A stretch of 64,000 nt of DNA from an uncultured Lachnospiraceae bacterium (lineage in GTDB: Bacteria > Bacillota > Clostridia > Lachnospirales > Lachnospiraceae), in NCBI GenBank assembly GCA_910577785.1, contig CAJTNT010000017.1, positions 1 to 64,000 of the forward strand. Reading direction: 5' to 3'. Shown one piece after another: positions 49,776 to 57,165 of the stretch. Each line of letters opens with the position of its first letter. Positions within the stretch are counted from its first letter, which is position 1. The translations under genes were made by a program, and so were the position numbers. The notes beneath the pieces are model-generated. The model was not told the DNA's origin. It ran no database searches and saw nothing but the letters and a program-made list of their open reading frames with translations.

Positions 49776-51401
49776 TTACATCATCCCCATCCCGCCAGCG
49801 CCGCCTGCCGGCATTGCGGGTGTCTCTTCCTTAATATTTGCCACTACAGACTCTGTTGTCAGCAAAGTGGATGCCACAGAGGTTGCATTCTGCAATGCGC
49901 TCCTGGTCACCTTCACTGGATCTAAGATGCCTGCATCTACCATATTTACATACTCTTCCTTGGTTGCGTCAAAGCCAACGCCTATTTCGGATTCCTTTAC
50001 CTTATTGATGATTACAGCGCCTTCTAAGCCTGCATTTGCCACAATATAGTACAGTGGGGATTCCAAAGCCTTGAGGATAACCTTAGCGCCTGTCTTCTCA
50101 TCGCCTTCTAAAGTTTCTGCCAATTCTGCAACCTCTTTTGCCGCATGGATATATGCGGATCCGCCGCCAGCGATAATGCCTTCCTCTACAGCTGCCCTTG
50201 TGGAATTCAAGGCGTCCTCCATACGGAGCTTGCTTTCCTTCATTTCTGTCTCGGTTGCCGCGCCCACGCGGATCACTGCCACGCCGCCTGCCAGCTTAGC
50301 AAGACGTTCCTGCAGCTTTTCCTTGTCAAAATCAGAAGTAGTCTCCTCAATCTGGGCGCGGATCTGGGCAACCCTTGCAGCGATGGCGTCCTTGTCGCCT
50401 ACGCCGTCTACAATAATTGTGTTTTCCTTCTGCACCTTAACGGATTTTGCACGGCCTAACTGATCCATTGTCGTCTCTTTCAATTCTAAGCCCACTTCCT
50501 CGGAAATCACCTGGCCGCCTGTAAGGATGGCGATATCCTCTAACATAGCTTTCCTTCTGTCGCCATAGCCTGGAGCCTTGACAGCCACTACGTTGAAGGT
50601 TCCGCGTAATTTATTGACAATCAATGTAGTCAGCGCCTCGCCTTCCACGTCCTCAGCGATAATCAGCAGCCTGGAGCCAGACTGTACAACCTGCTCCAGC
50701 AATGGAAGGAGTTCCTGGATGTTGCTGATCTTCTTGTCAGTAATCAGGATATAGGGGTCATCCAATACGGCTTCCATCTTATCCATATCCGTTGCCATAT
50801 ATGCGGAAATATAGCCGCGGTCAAACTGCATGCCCTCCACCAGGTCAAGCTCTGTCTGCATGGTCTTAGACTCTTCAATAGTAATAACGCCGTCATTGGA
50901 AACCTTCTCCATAGCGTCGGAAACAAGTGTGCCAACTTCGTCATCCCCAGCAGAAATAGCCGCCACCTTGGCAATCTGGTCTTTGCTGTCTACCTTCCGG
51001 CTCATGGCTGCAATCGCCTCTACGGCCTTATCCGTGGCCTTCTTCATGCCACGCCTTAATACGATGGGGTTCGCGCCGGCCTCTAGGTTCTTCATGCCCT
51101 CTTTAATCATTGCCTGTGCCAGCACGGTTGCTGTGGTAGTGCCATCCCCGGCAACATCGTTGGTCTTGGTGGCCACTTCCTTCACAAGCTGCGCGCCCAT
51201 GTTCTCAAAAGCATCCTCCAGTTCGATCTCCTTGGCGATGGTCACGCCGTCATTCGTAATCAGCGGTGCGCCAAAGGACTTATCCAATACTACGTTCCTT
51301 CCCTTCGGCCCTAAGGTTACCCTTACGGTATTTGCTAACTGGTCTACGCCTGCTTCCAATGCTTTTCTCGCTTCTGTGCCATATTTTAATTCCTTTGCCA
51401 T
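49776..51401 (-). CDS. groEL: 60-kDa chaperonin GroEL
   Basis: 541 residues from ATG 51401 (MAKELKYGTEARKALEAGVD; AAGGAG upstream). Full-length GroEL: VTLGPKGRNVVLDKSFGAP, the ATP-binding GDGTTTATVLAQAM and the C-terminal Gly-Met tail GGAGGMGMM. It refolds proteins in the barrel formed with GroES. The 218-base gap to groES is longer than usual and holds groES-like remnants. Regulated with groES through CIRCE. Confidence 0.98.
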   Translation of the reverse strand: MAKELKYGTEARKALEAGVDQLANTVRVTLGPKGRNVVLDKSFGAPLITNDGVTIAKEIELEDAFENMGAQLVKEVATKTNDVAGDGTTTATVLAQAMIKEGMKNLEAGANPIVLRRGMKKATDKAVEAIAAMSRKVDSKDQIAKVAAISAGDDEVGTLVSDAMEKVSNDGVITIEESKTMQTELDLVEGMQFDRGYISAYMATDMDKMEAVLDDPYILITDKKISNIQELLPLLEQVVQSGSRLLIIAEDVEGEALTTLIVNKLRGTFNVVAVKAPGYGDRRKAMLEDIAILTGGQVISEEVGLELKETTMDQLGRAKSVKVQKENTIIVDGVGDKDAIAARVAQIRAQIEETTSDFDKEKLQERLAKLAGGVAVIRVGAATETEMKESKLRMEDALNSTRAAVEEGIIAGGGSAYIHAAKEVAELAETLEGDEKTGAKVILKALESPLYYIVANAGLEGAVIINKVKESEIGVGFDATKEEYVNMVDAGILDPVKVTRSALQNATSVASTLLTTESVVANIKEETPAMPAGGAGGMGMM

Positions 51402-51524
51402 GATCATCTGTCTCCTTTTATTCTCTGAATTTTCTAAATATCGTCCCGAATTGCTGTTATGGGCGGCCTCCCAGGCCCTTGGATAACAACTCTTTCCCAA
51501 CTGTCCCGCCAGGCCGAAGCACTT

Positions 51525-51619
51525 GCTGCCCGAACGGTACAAATTTCATCCAAAAGGGGAAGGCTGCCTGCGCCCGCCTTAGCGCTATGCCCTTGCCAGG
51601 ATGCCATTCTGCCTTAAGG
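51525..51619 (-). pseudogene. Remnants of a duplicated groES between groES and groEL
   Basis: Two short stretches copy parts of groES. At 51529-51549 the minus strand reads ATGAAATTTGTACCGTTCGG, matching the groES start (ATGAAATTAGTACCGTTAGG) except for two bases, and encodes MKFVPFGQQV against MKLVPLGDRV. At about 51586-51617, GGCAGAATGGCATCCTGGCA repeats the groES 3' end (GCAGAATGACATCCTGGCA) with a similar GGCATAG stop. The middle of the gene is missing and the order is 3' fragment then 5' fragment, as after tandem duplication and deletion. The 30-codon ORF from 51549 lacks a ribosome site. Confidence 0.6.
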
Positions 51620-51907
51620 CTATGCCTCTACCACTGCCAGGATGTCATTCTGCTTAACAATGATATATTCATTTCCCTCAAGCTTTACTTCATTCCCTGC
51701 ATATTTGGAATAAATTACCTTATCCCCTTCCTTAACCTGCATAGTTACTTCCTTGCCGTCTACCATCCCGCCAGGCCCAACAGCGACTACCTCTGCTTCC
51801 TGCGGCTTCTCCTGTGCGCTTCCTGTTAAAATAATGCCAGACTTGGTCGTCTCTTCTGCCTCACACTGCTTCAATACAACTCTGTCTCCTAACGGTACTA
51901 ATTTCAT
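51620..51907 (-). CDS. groES: 10-kDa co-chaperonin GroES
   Basis: 95 residues: MKLVPLGDRVVLKQCEAEETTKSGIILTG with the mobile loop region, then KEVTMQVKEGDKVIYSKYAGNEVKLEGNEYIIVKQNDILAVVEA. Normal length. It caps the GroEL ring. It is first in the operon behind promoter 52003-52031 and CIRCE 51962-51988. Confidence 0.97.
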   Translation of the reverse strand: MKLVPLGDRVVLKQCEAEETTKSGIILTGSAQEKPQEAEVVAVGPGGMVDGKEVTMQVKEGDKVIYSKYAGNEVKLEGNEYIIVKQNDILAVVEA

Positions 51908-51961
51908 TGCGATTCCTCCTTATAAGCCATTCTTTTTTCAATCATTTTCTTACTTGGGTTA

Positions 51962-51988
51962 TTAGCACTCATTTATATCGAGTGCTGA
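51962..51988 (-). promoter_or_regulatory. CIRCE operator (HrcA binding site)
   Basis: TTAGCACTC (51962-51970), 9-base spacer, GAGTGCTGA (51980-51988): one mismatch from the CIRCE consensus TTAGCACTC-N9-GAGTGCTAA. A further half site TTAGCACTC at 52006-52014 overlaps the -10. HrcA repression of groESL, relieved by heat, is the known function. Confidence 0.95.
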
Positions 51989-52002
51989 TTGCCTATGTAC
52001 AT

Positions 52003-52031
52003 AATTTAGCACTCTCTATTTTCTTTGTCAA
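52003..52031 (-). promoter_or_regulatory. SigA-type promoter of groESL
   Basis: Minus strand: -35 TTGACA (52026-52031), 17-base spacer, -10 TAAATT (52003-52008), directly upstream of CIRCE. Confidence 0.85.
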
Positions 52032-52089
52032 TATCCAATTTTATATTTAATAAAAAGTTTATATTTTTTCGCGGATATTTCGATGCCTG

Positions 52090-52563
52090 TTATGTTCCCA
52101 AGGGGTGTTCCTCTATATATTGCTCCATAATGGCAGCCGCCATACGGACTAATTTCTTGCAGGGGCGCTTTTTGTAGTACTCTGCCGTCCGCTCCTCCGG
52201 CACTGGCAGATCACGCTTCCTGTCCAGCCTCAGTAACTCCCGGCAGACAATGGAGCCATTTTCTTCTTCATAGGCTCTGGCAAGCTGCTGGATGCGGGCA
52301 TAGTGTTCCTTCTTGCCCTCCAGATCCCCTGGCATGTCATAGCCATACAGCATCCCTGCCACCAGGAACATCCCGCTGACCGCGCCGCAGACCTCGCGCA
52401 GCCTGCCCATCCCCCCGCCAAAGGAAGAGCTGAGCCTGGCTGCCGTCGCCATATCCATCTGATAAAGATCTGAGAAGGCCAGGAATACTGCCTGGGTGCA
52501 ATTGTACCCATTTACAAAATTTTCTTCTGCCTTCTGCCCATATTTGCTCTGTGCGTAATCCAT
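52090..52563 (-). CDS. C_GCAxxG_C_C family protein
   Basis: 157 residues if started at ATG 52563 (MDYAQSKYGQKAEENFVNGYNC); GGAGGAA lies 13 bases upstream, a little far, and an ATG at 52632 is in frame but overlaps nadC. Conserved Cys pattern: YNCTQAV (about 22), REVCGAVSGMFLVAG (about 59), IVCREL (about 105) and RPCKKLV (about 135). The family is common in anaerobes and thought to be redox- or metal-related, without a proven activity. Follows nadC by 58 bases, so it may share the NAD operon. Confidence 0.85.
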   Translation of the reverse strand: MDYAQSKYGQKAEENFVNGYNCTQAVFLAFSDLYQMDMATAARLSSSFGGGMGRLREVCGAVSGMFLVAGMLYGYDMPGDLEGKKEHYARIQQLARAYEEENGSIVCRELLRLDRKRDLPVPEERTAEYYKKRPCKKLVRMAAAIMEQYIEEHPLGT

Positions 52564-52621
52564 CTGTATGTCATTTCCTCCGATTTTCTCAAATGTGCTG
52601 TAAAAACGCGGGAATAAATGC

Positions 52622-53476
52622 CTACATGGCATGCAGGTTCTTCAGGGAAATATCCAGGATCGGCGCCGAATGGGTCAGCGCTCCGCTGGAAATATAATCC
52701 ACGCCCAGGGAGATATAATGGGCAATATTTTCCTTCGTCACATTCCCAGAAATCTCAATCTCGGCTTTCCCGCCAATGGCTGCAATGGCCTCCTGCATCT
52801 CCTCCACGCCCATATTATCCAACATAATAATGTCTGCCCCGGCCTCTACGGCCTCCCGCACCATTTCTGCTGTTTCGCATTCCACCTCAATCTTACGTAC
52901 AAAGGGCGCATATTCTTTGGCCATCTGCACAGCCTCCTTCACGCCGCCGGCAGCCCCGATGTGGTTGTCTTTCAGCAGGACGCCGTCAGAGAGGTTGTAA
53001 CGGTGGTTATATCCCCCCCCTACCTTTACCGCATATTTTTCAAAAATCCGCATATTGGGCGTAGTCTTCCTCGTATCCAGCAGCTTCACCTTGCTCCCCT
53101 CCAGCAGGACGGCAATAGAATGGGTATAGGTGGCAATCCCGCTCATGCGCTGCAGGTAATTCAGCGCCGTCCGTTCCCCAGAGAGAATGGCGCGGATATC
53201 GCCTTTCACTGTCCCAATCAAATCACCTTTCTTCGCCAGATCCCCATCCGTAAAATGGAACTCTGCCGCAATCCCGTCATCCAAGAGTTCAAACACGCGC
53301 TGGAACACGGACAGCCCGGCCAGCACGCCGTCCTGCTTGCAGATCAGCTGCGCCTCTCCCTGCTGCGGATGGCGCATCACAGCGTTCGTTGTCACGTCCT
53401 CACTGGAGATATCCTCCTGCAAAGCCTGTAAAATCAATTTATCCGCATTTAACTCCATGGTTATTCTGTTGTTCAT
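52622..53476 (-). CDS. nadC: Quinolinate phosphoribosyltransferase (nicotinate-nucleotide pyrophosphorylase)
   Basis: 284 residues, full-length NadC: ALQEDISSEDVTTNAV at the N-terminus, RTALNYLQRMSGIAT, DTRKTTPNMRIFEKYAVKVGGGYNHRYNLSDGVLLKDNH (active-site Arg, Lys and His) and the C-terminal IMLDNMGVEEM and EISGNVTKENI. It converts quinolinate and PRPP into nicotinate mononucleotide in de novo NAD synthesis. GAAAGGAG precedes the ATG; the start overlaps nadB by 38 bases. Confidence 0.96.
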   Translation of the reverse strand: MNNRITMELNADKLILQALQEDISSEDVTTNAVMRHPQQGEAQLICKQDGVLAGLSVFQRVFELLDDGIAAEFHFTDGDLAKKGDLIGTVKGDIRAILSGERTALNYLQRMSGIATYTHSIAVLLEGSKVKLLDTRKTTPNMRIFEKYAVKVGGGYNHRYNLSDGVLLKDNHIGAAGGVKEAVQMAKEYAPFVRKIEVECETAEMVREAVEAGADIIMLDNMGVEEMQEAIAAIGGKAEIEISGNVTKENIAHYISLGVDYISSGALTHSAPILDISLKNLHAM

Positions 53477-54758
53477 ACTCTTTTTTTCTCCTTTCGATTT
53501 CCTGGCGCACCAGCGTGTGGTTTTCCTGGCGCAATTTCTTCAGATCTATATATCTCTGCGGGCAAAAAGAAGCCATACCCTCGCTCCTTATGATATTCTG
53601 TCCAGACATGATGTCCCATGCCGCCCGCCGGGCAAATACCAGGCTCTCCAGAAGGGAATTGCTGGCAAGCCGGTTCGCCCCATGCACGCCATTGCAGCTT
53701 GTCTCGCCAACGGCATAGAGGCGTTCCATAGAAGTCCTCCCATCCAGGTCAGACTGGATGCCGCCCATAAAATAATGCTGCCCTGGTACGACAGGGATGC
53801 ATTCCTTCGTCACGTCATAGCCCTCTTCCAGGCATTTCCGGCATATATTGGGGAAATGGCTTAAGAGATCCTCCCTGGGGATCGGCTCTGCTGACAGCCA
53901 GACATGAGGCTTGCCGTCCAGCGCCATCTGCTTCTCAATCGCCGCCGTCACCACGTCCCGGGGCTGGAGCTCATCCACAAACCGCTCTTTCTTGGCATTG
54001 AGCAGCACTGCCCCCTCTCCGCGCACAGACTCTGAAATCAGGAAGCGCCTGCCCGGCTTCTGGGAATACAGGGTCGTCGGATGGATCTGCACAAAATTCA
54101 CATCCTGCAGCCGTATCCCATGGCGCAGGGCAATGGCAACCCCATCCCCTGTTAAATGGGCATAATTCGTCGAATGGCGGTACAGCCCGCCAATGCCCCC
54201 GCAGGCAAACACCGTATGGCCTGCCCGGATCGGAACCACCTGCCCCTGCCTGTCCAGAGCCACAATGCCACGGCACACATTCCCTTCACAGAGAATGTCT
54301 ATCATTTCCGTATGCTCATAAAGCTTGATATTGCCGCGTTGCCTTACCTGGCTTAGGAGCTTGCCGGTGATTTCTTTGCCGGTAATGTCCGCATGGAATA
54401 AAATCCTCGGCCTGGAATGCCCGCCTTCCCTGGTATAGGCCAGCTCGCCGTCCCGGCGCTCAAATTCCACGCCGTAGCCCATCAAAAGCTCTGCAATCTG
54501 CGGGGAATCCTGGATCATCCTGTCCACAGAGGCCCGGTTATTCCTGTAATGGCCGGCGCGCATGGTATCCTCAAAATAATCCCCATAATCATCCCCTGAC
54601 CGCAGGACACAGATCCCGCCCTGCGCCAGGAAGGAATCGCTGTTTTCCGCCTGATCCTTTGTAATTACCATTATCCTCTGGCTCTCTGGCAGCTGCAGCG
54701 CACAAAATAGCCCTGCTGCCCCAGTGCCCACAATCACTATATCTGTCTCTCTCTCCAT
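53439..54758 (-). CDS. nadB: L-aspartate oxidase
   Basis: 439 residues from ATG 54758 (AGGTGGAG upstream). FAD-binding VIVGTGAAGLFCALQLP, DSFLAQGGI, the HPTTLY active-site loop and HGANRLASNSLLESLVFARRAA identify NadB. It oxidises aspartate to iminoaspartate; in anaerobes fumarate serves as electron acceptor. About 440 residues is shorter than the roughly 530 of proteobacterial NadB because the C-terminal helical domain is reduced. The partner nadA (quinolinate synthase) is not in the window. Confidence 0.94.
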   Translation of the reverse strand: MERETDIVIVGTGAAGLFCALQLPESQRIMVITKDQAENSDSFLAQGGICVLRSGDDYGDYFEDTMRAGHYRNNRASVDRMIQDSPQIAELLMGYGVEFERRDGELAYTREGGHSRPRILFHADITGKEITGKLLSQVRQRGNIKLYEHTEMIDILCEGNVCRGIVALDRQGQVVPIRAGHTVFACGGIGGLYRHSTNYAHLTGDGVAIALRHGIRLQDVNFVQIHPTTLYSQKPGRRFLISESVRGEGAVLLNAKKERFVDELQPRDVVTAAIEKQMALDGKPHVWLSAEPIPREDLLSHFPNICRKCLEEGYDVTKECIPVVPGQHYFMGGIQSDLDGRTSMERLYAVGETSCNGVHGANRLASNSLLESLVFARRAAWDIMSGQNIIRSEGMASFCPQRYIDLKKLRQENHTLVRQEIERRKKEYEQQNNHGVKCG

Positions 54759-54987
54759 CTCTCCACCTGCTTCTGTTGAAAATTCTGGCACAGCCGCCCT
54801 TCCTTGCCTGTTGCGGCTGAATCATTACATTCCAACATAATATCTGCTTCCCCTGTGCGGCTATGCGCACGGATTCCATCAAGTAGGGAAGGCCTTCCCC
54901 TACTTGCCGCGCGGCCCGCATGCTGTGCCAGCAGCAAACTTCTATCTGCGGGCCTTTGCATATCATAGGGCAGATTTTCTGCCCCTT

Positions 54988-55016
54988 AGTATAACACAGC
55001 AGGAAATGGCTGGCAA
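54988..55016 (-). promoter_or_regulatory. SigA-type promoter of nadBC
   Basis: Minus strand: -35 TTGCCA (55011-55016), 17-base spacer, -10 TATACT (54988-54993), giving a leader of about 220 bases. Confidence 0.7.
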
Positions 55017-55050
55017 GGGATTGCAACCGCAATTTTATAAGTTTCCATCC

Positions 55051-55079
55051 TGAAACTTTTTTGCCCTCCCCTCCATCTA
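55051..55079 (+). promoter_or_regulatory. Candidate ECF sigma autoregulatory promoter
   Basis: Plus strand: TGAAAC (55051-55056), 16 bases, then CCATCTA (55073-55079), the AAC-type -35 with T-run and a CGTCTA-like -10 seen for SigV/SigW-type factors. It is about 165 bases before the sigma gene. A CC in place of CG weakens it. Confidence 0.4.
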
Positions 55080-55243
55080 ATCTATAAAGGATACGATCCA
55101 CGGCCTGGATCCCCCTATCGTAACCTATAAAAACCCATCCCATACAGGCCGAAGCATAACATAGACATTTTAAATGAGCCTGACATTCTAACGGCAGAGG
55201 TATGGAGCCGCTATGAAACGCATCAACAGAAAGGAGACACGCC

Positions 55244-55783
55244 ATGGATTCCCAGCAGATGCAGCAGCTCGTGGAGGAGGAACTGCTGTCCTCTTACGAT
55301 TCCCTGTACCGCCTGGCTTACAGCTATGTGAAAAACGAGCCTGACGCCATGGACATTGTGCAGGAAAGCGCCTACAAGGCGATAAAGCATGCTTCCTCCC
55401 TAAAGGAAAAATCCCATGCCAGGACATGGATCTGGCGCATCGCCATCAACACCTCCCTGGAGTTCCTACGGCGGCGGCAACAGGAAATTCCCGCATCTAT
55501 GCCACAGGAACAGGGGAAAGAGGACAAATACTGCGATTTTGATACCCTGAGCGCATTGGATATCCTCAACGAGAAGGAGCGAGCCGTCATCATCCTGCGT
55601 TATTTTGAAGACAGGAAGCTTCAGGAGATTGCCCATGCCCTGGAAGAGAACCTCAATACCACCAAAAGCATTTTATACCGCAGCCTGAAAAAATTAAAAG
55701 CCAAACTAACGGAAGGAGAGACAAGCCATGAGCCATACCCCCCAAAAAAACTCCCCAAATACCTTAAAGGGGATCCTAGGTGA
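55244..55783 (+). CDS. ECF sigma factor (SigV/SigW type)
   Basis: 179 residues with sigma region 2 (LSSYDSLYRLAYSYVKNEPDAMDIVQESAYKAIKHA, WIWRIAINTSLEFLRRR) and region 4 (LNEKERAVIILRYFEDRKLQEIAHALEENLNTTKSILYRSLKKLK). An ECF factor directs polymerase to envelope-stress genes. AAAGGAG lies 8 bases upstream. It overlaps by 56 bases the gene for an RsiV-like anti-sigma, which suggests a SigV-RsiV lysozyme-response system. Confidence 0.93.
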   Translation: MDSQQMQQLVEEELLSSYDSLYRLAYSYVKNEPDAMDIVQESAYKAIKHASSLKEKSHARTWIWRIAINTSLEFLRRRQQEIPASMPQEQGKEDKYCDFDTLSALDILNEKERAVIILRYFEDRKLQEIAHALEENLNTTKSILYRSLKKLKAKLTEGETSHEPYPPKKLPKYLKGDPR

Positions 55784-56945
55784 AATAAACAGCCATTATC
55801 AGGCCATCCATATCCCTGAAAATTTAAAATCCCAGGTAGAAGATTCCATCCGCAGGGCAAAACAGGATCCCGTCACCGAAACAATGCCTGCCCGCCGAAG
55901 AAAACGCCCCTGTATCCTCTCCTGGGCCAAGCATTTTTTTGCTGGCGCTGCCGCTGCCATTCTCGCACTGGCCATCCTTACCAATTCCAGCGCTTCTATC
56001 GCCCATGCCATAGGGCAGGTACCCCTTTTAGGGGTTCTTGTGGATATCGTTACGTTCCAGGATTATAGTATCTATAACAAAAACATGAAGGCAAACCTGA
56101 AAATCCCGAAGGCGCAGGTGACAGATTCTAGCGGCGAAGCCTTGGAAGAAGCTACGGAGCAGTTAAATAACCAAATCCATTCTTACACTACAAAAATAAT
56201 CGCCGCCTATCTGGACGATGTGAAAGCTTCTGGGGGAGAAGCCCTGGAATCCGTGGATTTAGACTACGAAATAGCGGCCGACAATGACAAGCTATTCTCC
56301 CTGCGCTTCCATAAGACGCTTACCATGGCAAGCGCGGAACAGTCTGAGAAAATTTATCATGTCGACAAAGAAACCGGCAAAATGGCCACTATCAAGGATT
56401 TGTTCCAGGAGGATTCCAATTACAAGGAAGTTATTTCGCAAAATATCAAAGAACAGATGCGCGCACAGATGGAAGCGGATGAAGAAAAAACTTACTACAT
56501 TGCCGATACCCCCGTCAATGAAACAGCAAGAGTGCCTGCCACGCCAGAAAACGACGGCTCTACTACTTACTATTTCTATACTGACGGCAACCCATTAAGC
56601 CCCAGATGGGACTTTAGCAAAGATTTTAAGGCTATCCCCTTAGAAGACGGCGCCGCTGAAGGGAAAACGCCTTCCCACGAAACCCCTTCCAGCGAAAGCG
56701 CATCCGAAGGGAATGCGGCAGAAGATGAGGCGGCACAAGGAAACGCCGCCGAAAATGATACGGCACAAGGAAGCGATGGCTTCTATGAAATCTCAGATGA
56801 CGTTAATTTCTATGTGAATGAATCTGGAAAGCTGATGATTGTGTTTGACGAATATGAAGTTGCGCCTGGCTTCATGGGAATCATATCCTTTGAAATTCCC
56901 ACAGACATTTTAGACGGAATTGTAAAAGATGGCTATTTAAAATAA
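55728..56945 (+). CDS. RsiV-like transmembrane anti-sigma factor (DUF3298)
   Basis: 405 residues: cytoplasmic N-terminal sigma-binding part (1-65), one transmembrane helix about 70-92 (HFFAGAAAAILALAILTNSSASI), and an extracellular region (about 110-405) with the RsiV/DUF3298 pattern (NNQIHSYTTKIIAAYL ... FHKTLTMASAEQSEKIYHVDKETGKMATIKDLF; C-terminal FYVNESGKLMIVFDEYEVAPGFMGIISFEIP). RsiV binds lysozyme and is then cleaved to free SigV. The DUF3298 domain is split by an about 45-residue Glu/Ala/Ser/Asn insert with AAEDEAAQGNAAEND-type repeats (about 307-350). Confidence 0.88.
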   Translation: MSHTPQKNSPNTLKGILGEINSHYQAIHIPENLKSQVEDSIRRAKQDPVTETMPARRRKRPCILSWAKHFFAGAAAAILALAILTNSSASIAHAIGQVPLLGVLVDIVTFQDYSIYNKNMKANLKIPKAQVTDSSGEALEEATEQLNNQIHSYTTKIIAAYLDDVKASGGEALESVDLDYEIAADNDKLFSLRFHKTLTMASAEQSEKIYHVDKETGKMATIKDLFQEDSNYKEVISQNIKEQMRAQMEADEEKTYYIADTPVNETARVPATPENDGSTTYYFYTDGNPLSPRWDFSKDFKAIPLEDGAAEGKTPSHETPSSESASEGNAAEDEAAQGNAAENDTAQGSDGFYEISDDVNFYVNESGKLMIVFDEYEVAPGFMGIISFEIPTDILDGIVKDGYLK

Positions 56946-57014
56946 AAATGACATCGCTTACTGTTCCGTGCCTCCGCAGCCACCTACAAAAATTTATTTC
57001 ATAAAGGAAAGGAA

Positions 57015-57049
57015 CGGCGCATGCACCATAAATCTCTGGTGATGCGCCG
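57015..57049 (+). terminator. Terminator-like hairpin after the sigma/anti-sigma operon
   Basis: CGGCGCATGCACC (57015-57027) pairs with GGTGATGCGCCG (57038-57049) with one mismatch, 70 bases after the RsiV-like gene. No U-tract. The rest of the 220-base gap to the GH127 gene end holds no supported gene. Confidence 0.55.
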
Positions 57050-57165
57050 CTCCTCCTGCTCTTAATGGTATCCTATTTCCATTGTAACTTCTGCTGTCTG
57101 CTCCGTTTCGGCCAAAGCGCCTGCTGCCATGGCCGCAGAACGTGACTGTAATTCAGCTGCTACAA

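Larger units (their letters stand above)
54759..55243. other. Divergent intergenic region with structured nadBC leader
   Basis: 485 bases with no gene supported. The nadBC side has a promoter (54988-55016) and an about 220-base leader containing GGGGCAG/CTGCCCT and the palindrome CAAGTAGGG/CCCTACTTG (54880-54888 and 54898-54906). The other side holds a candidate ECF-type promoter for the sigma factor (55051-55079). The leader does not match the NAD riboswitch classes I know; it may be an attenuator. Confidence 0.5.

Noticed and set aside
51402..51542. 47-residue N-terminal extension of GroEL
   Set aside because: GroEL begins at MAKE in all known cases and the extension is translated from the groES remnant region.
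54759..54988. Known NAD riboswitch in the nadB leader
   Set aside because: No match to the class I (nadA) or class II (pnuC) cores as I know them; left as an unexplained structured leader.
54589..55245. Minus-strand ORF across the nadB start and its leader
   Set aside because: No recognisable domain, no ribosome site, and it overlaps nadB and two promoters.
57050..57165. Short minus-strand frame ending AETEQTAEVTMEIGYH after the GH127 gene
   Set aside because: Open but without start, ribosome site or homology; could be a remnant of a gene end, not enough to call.
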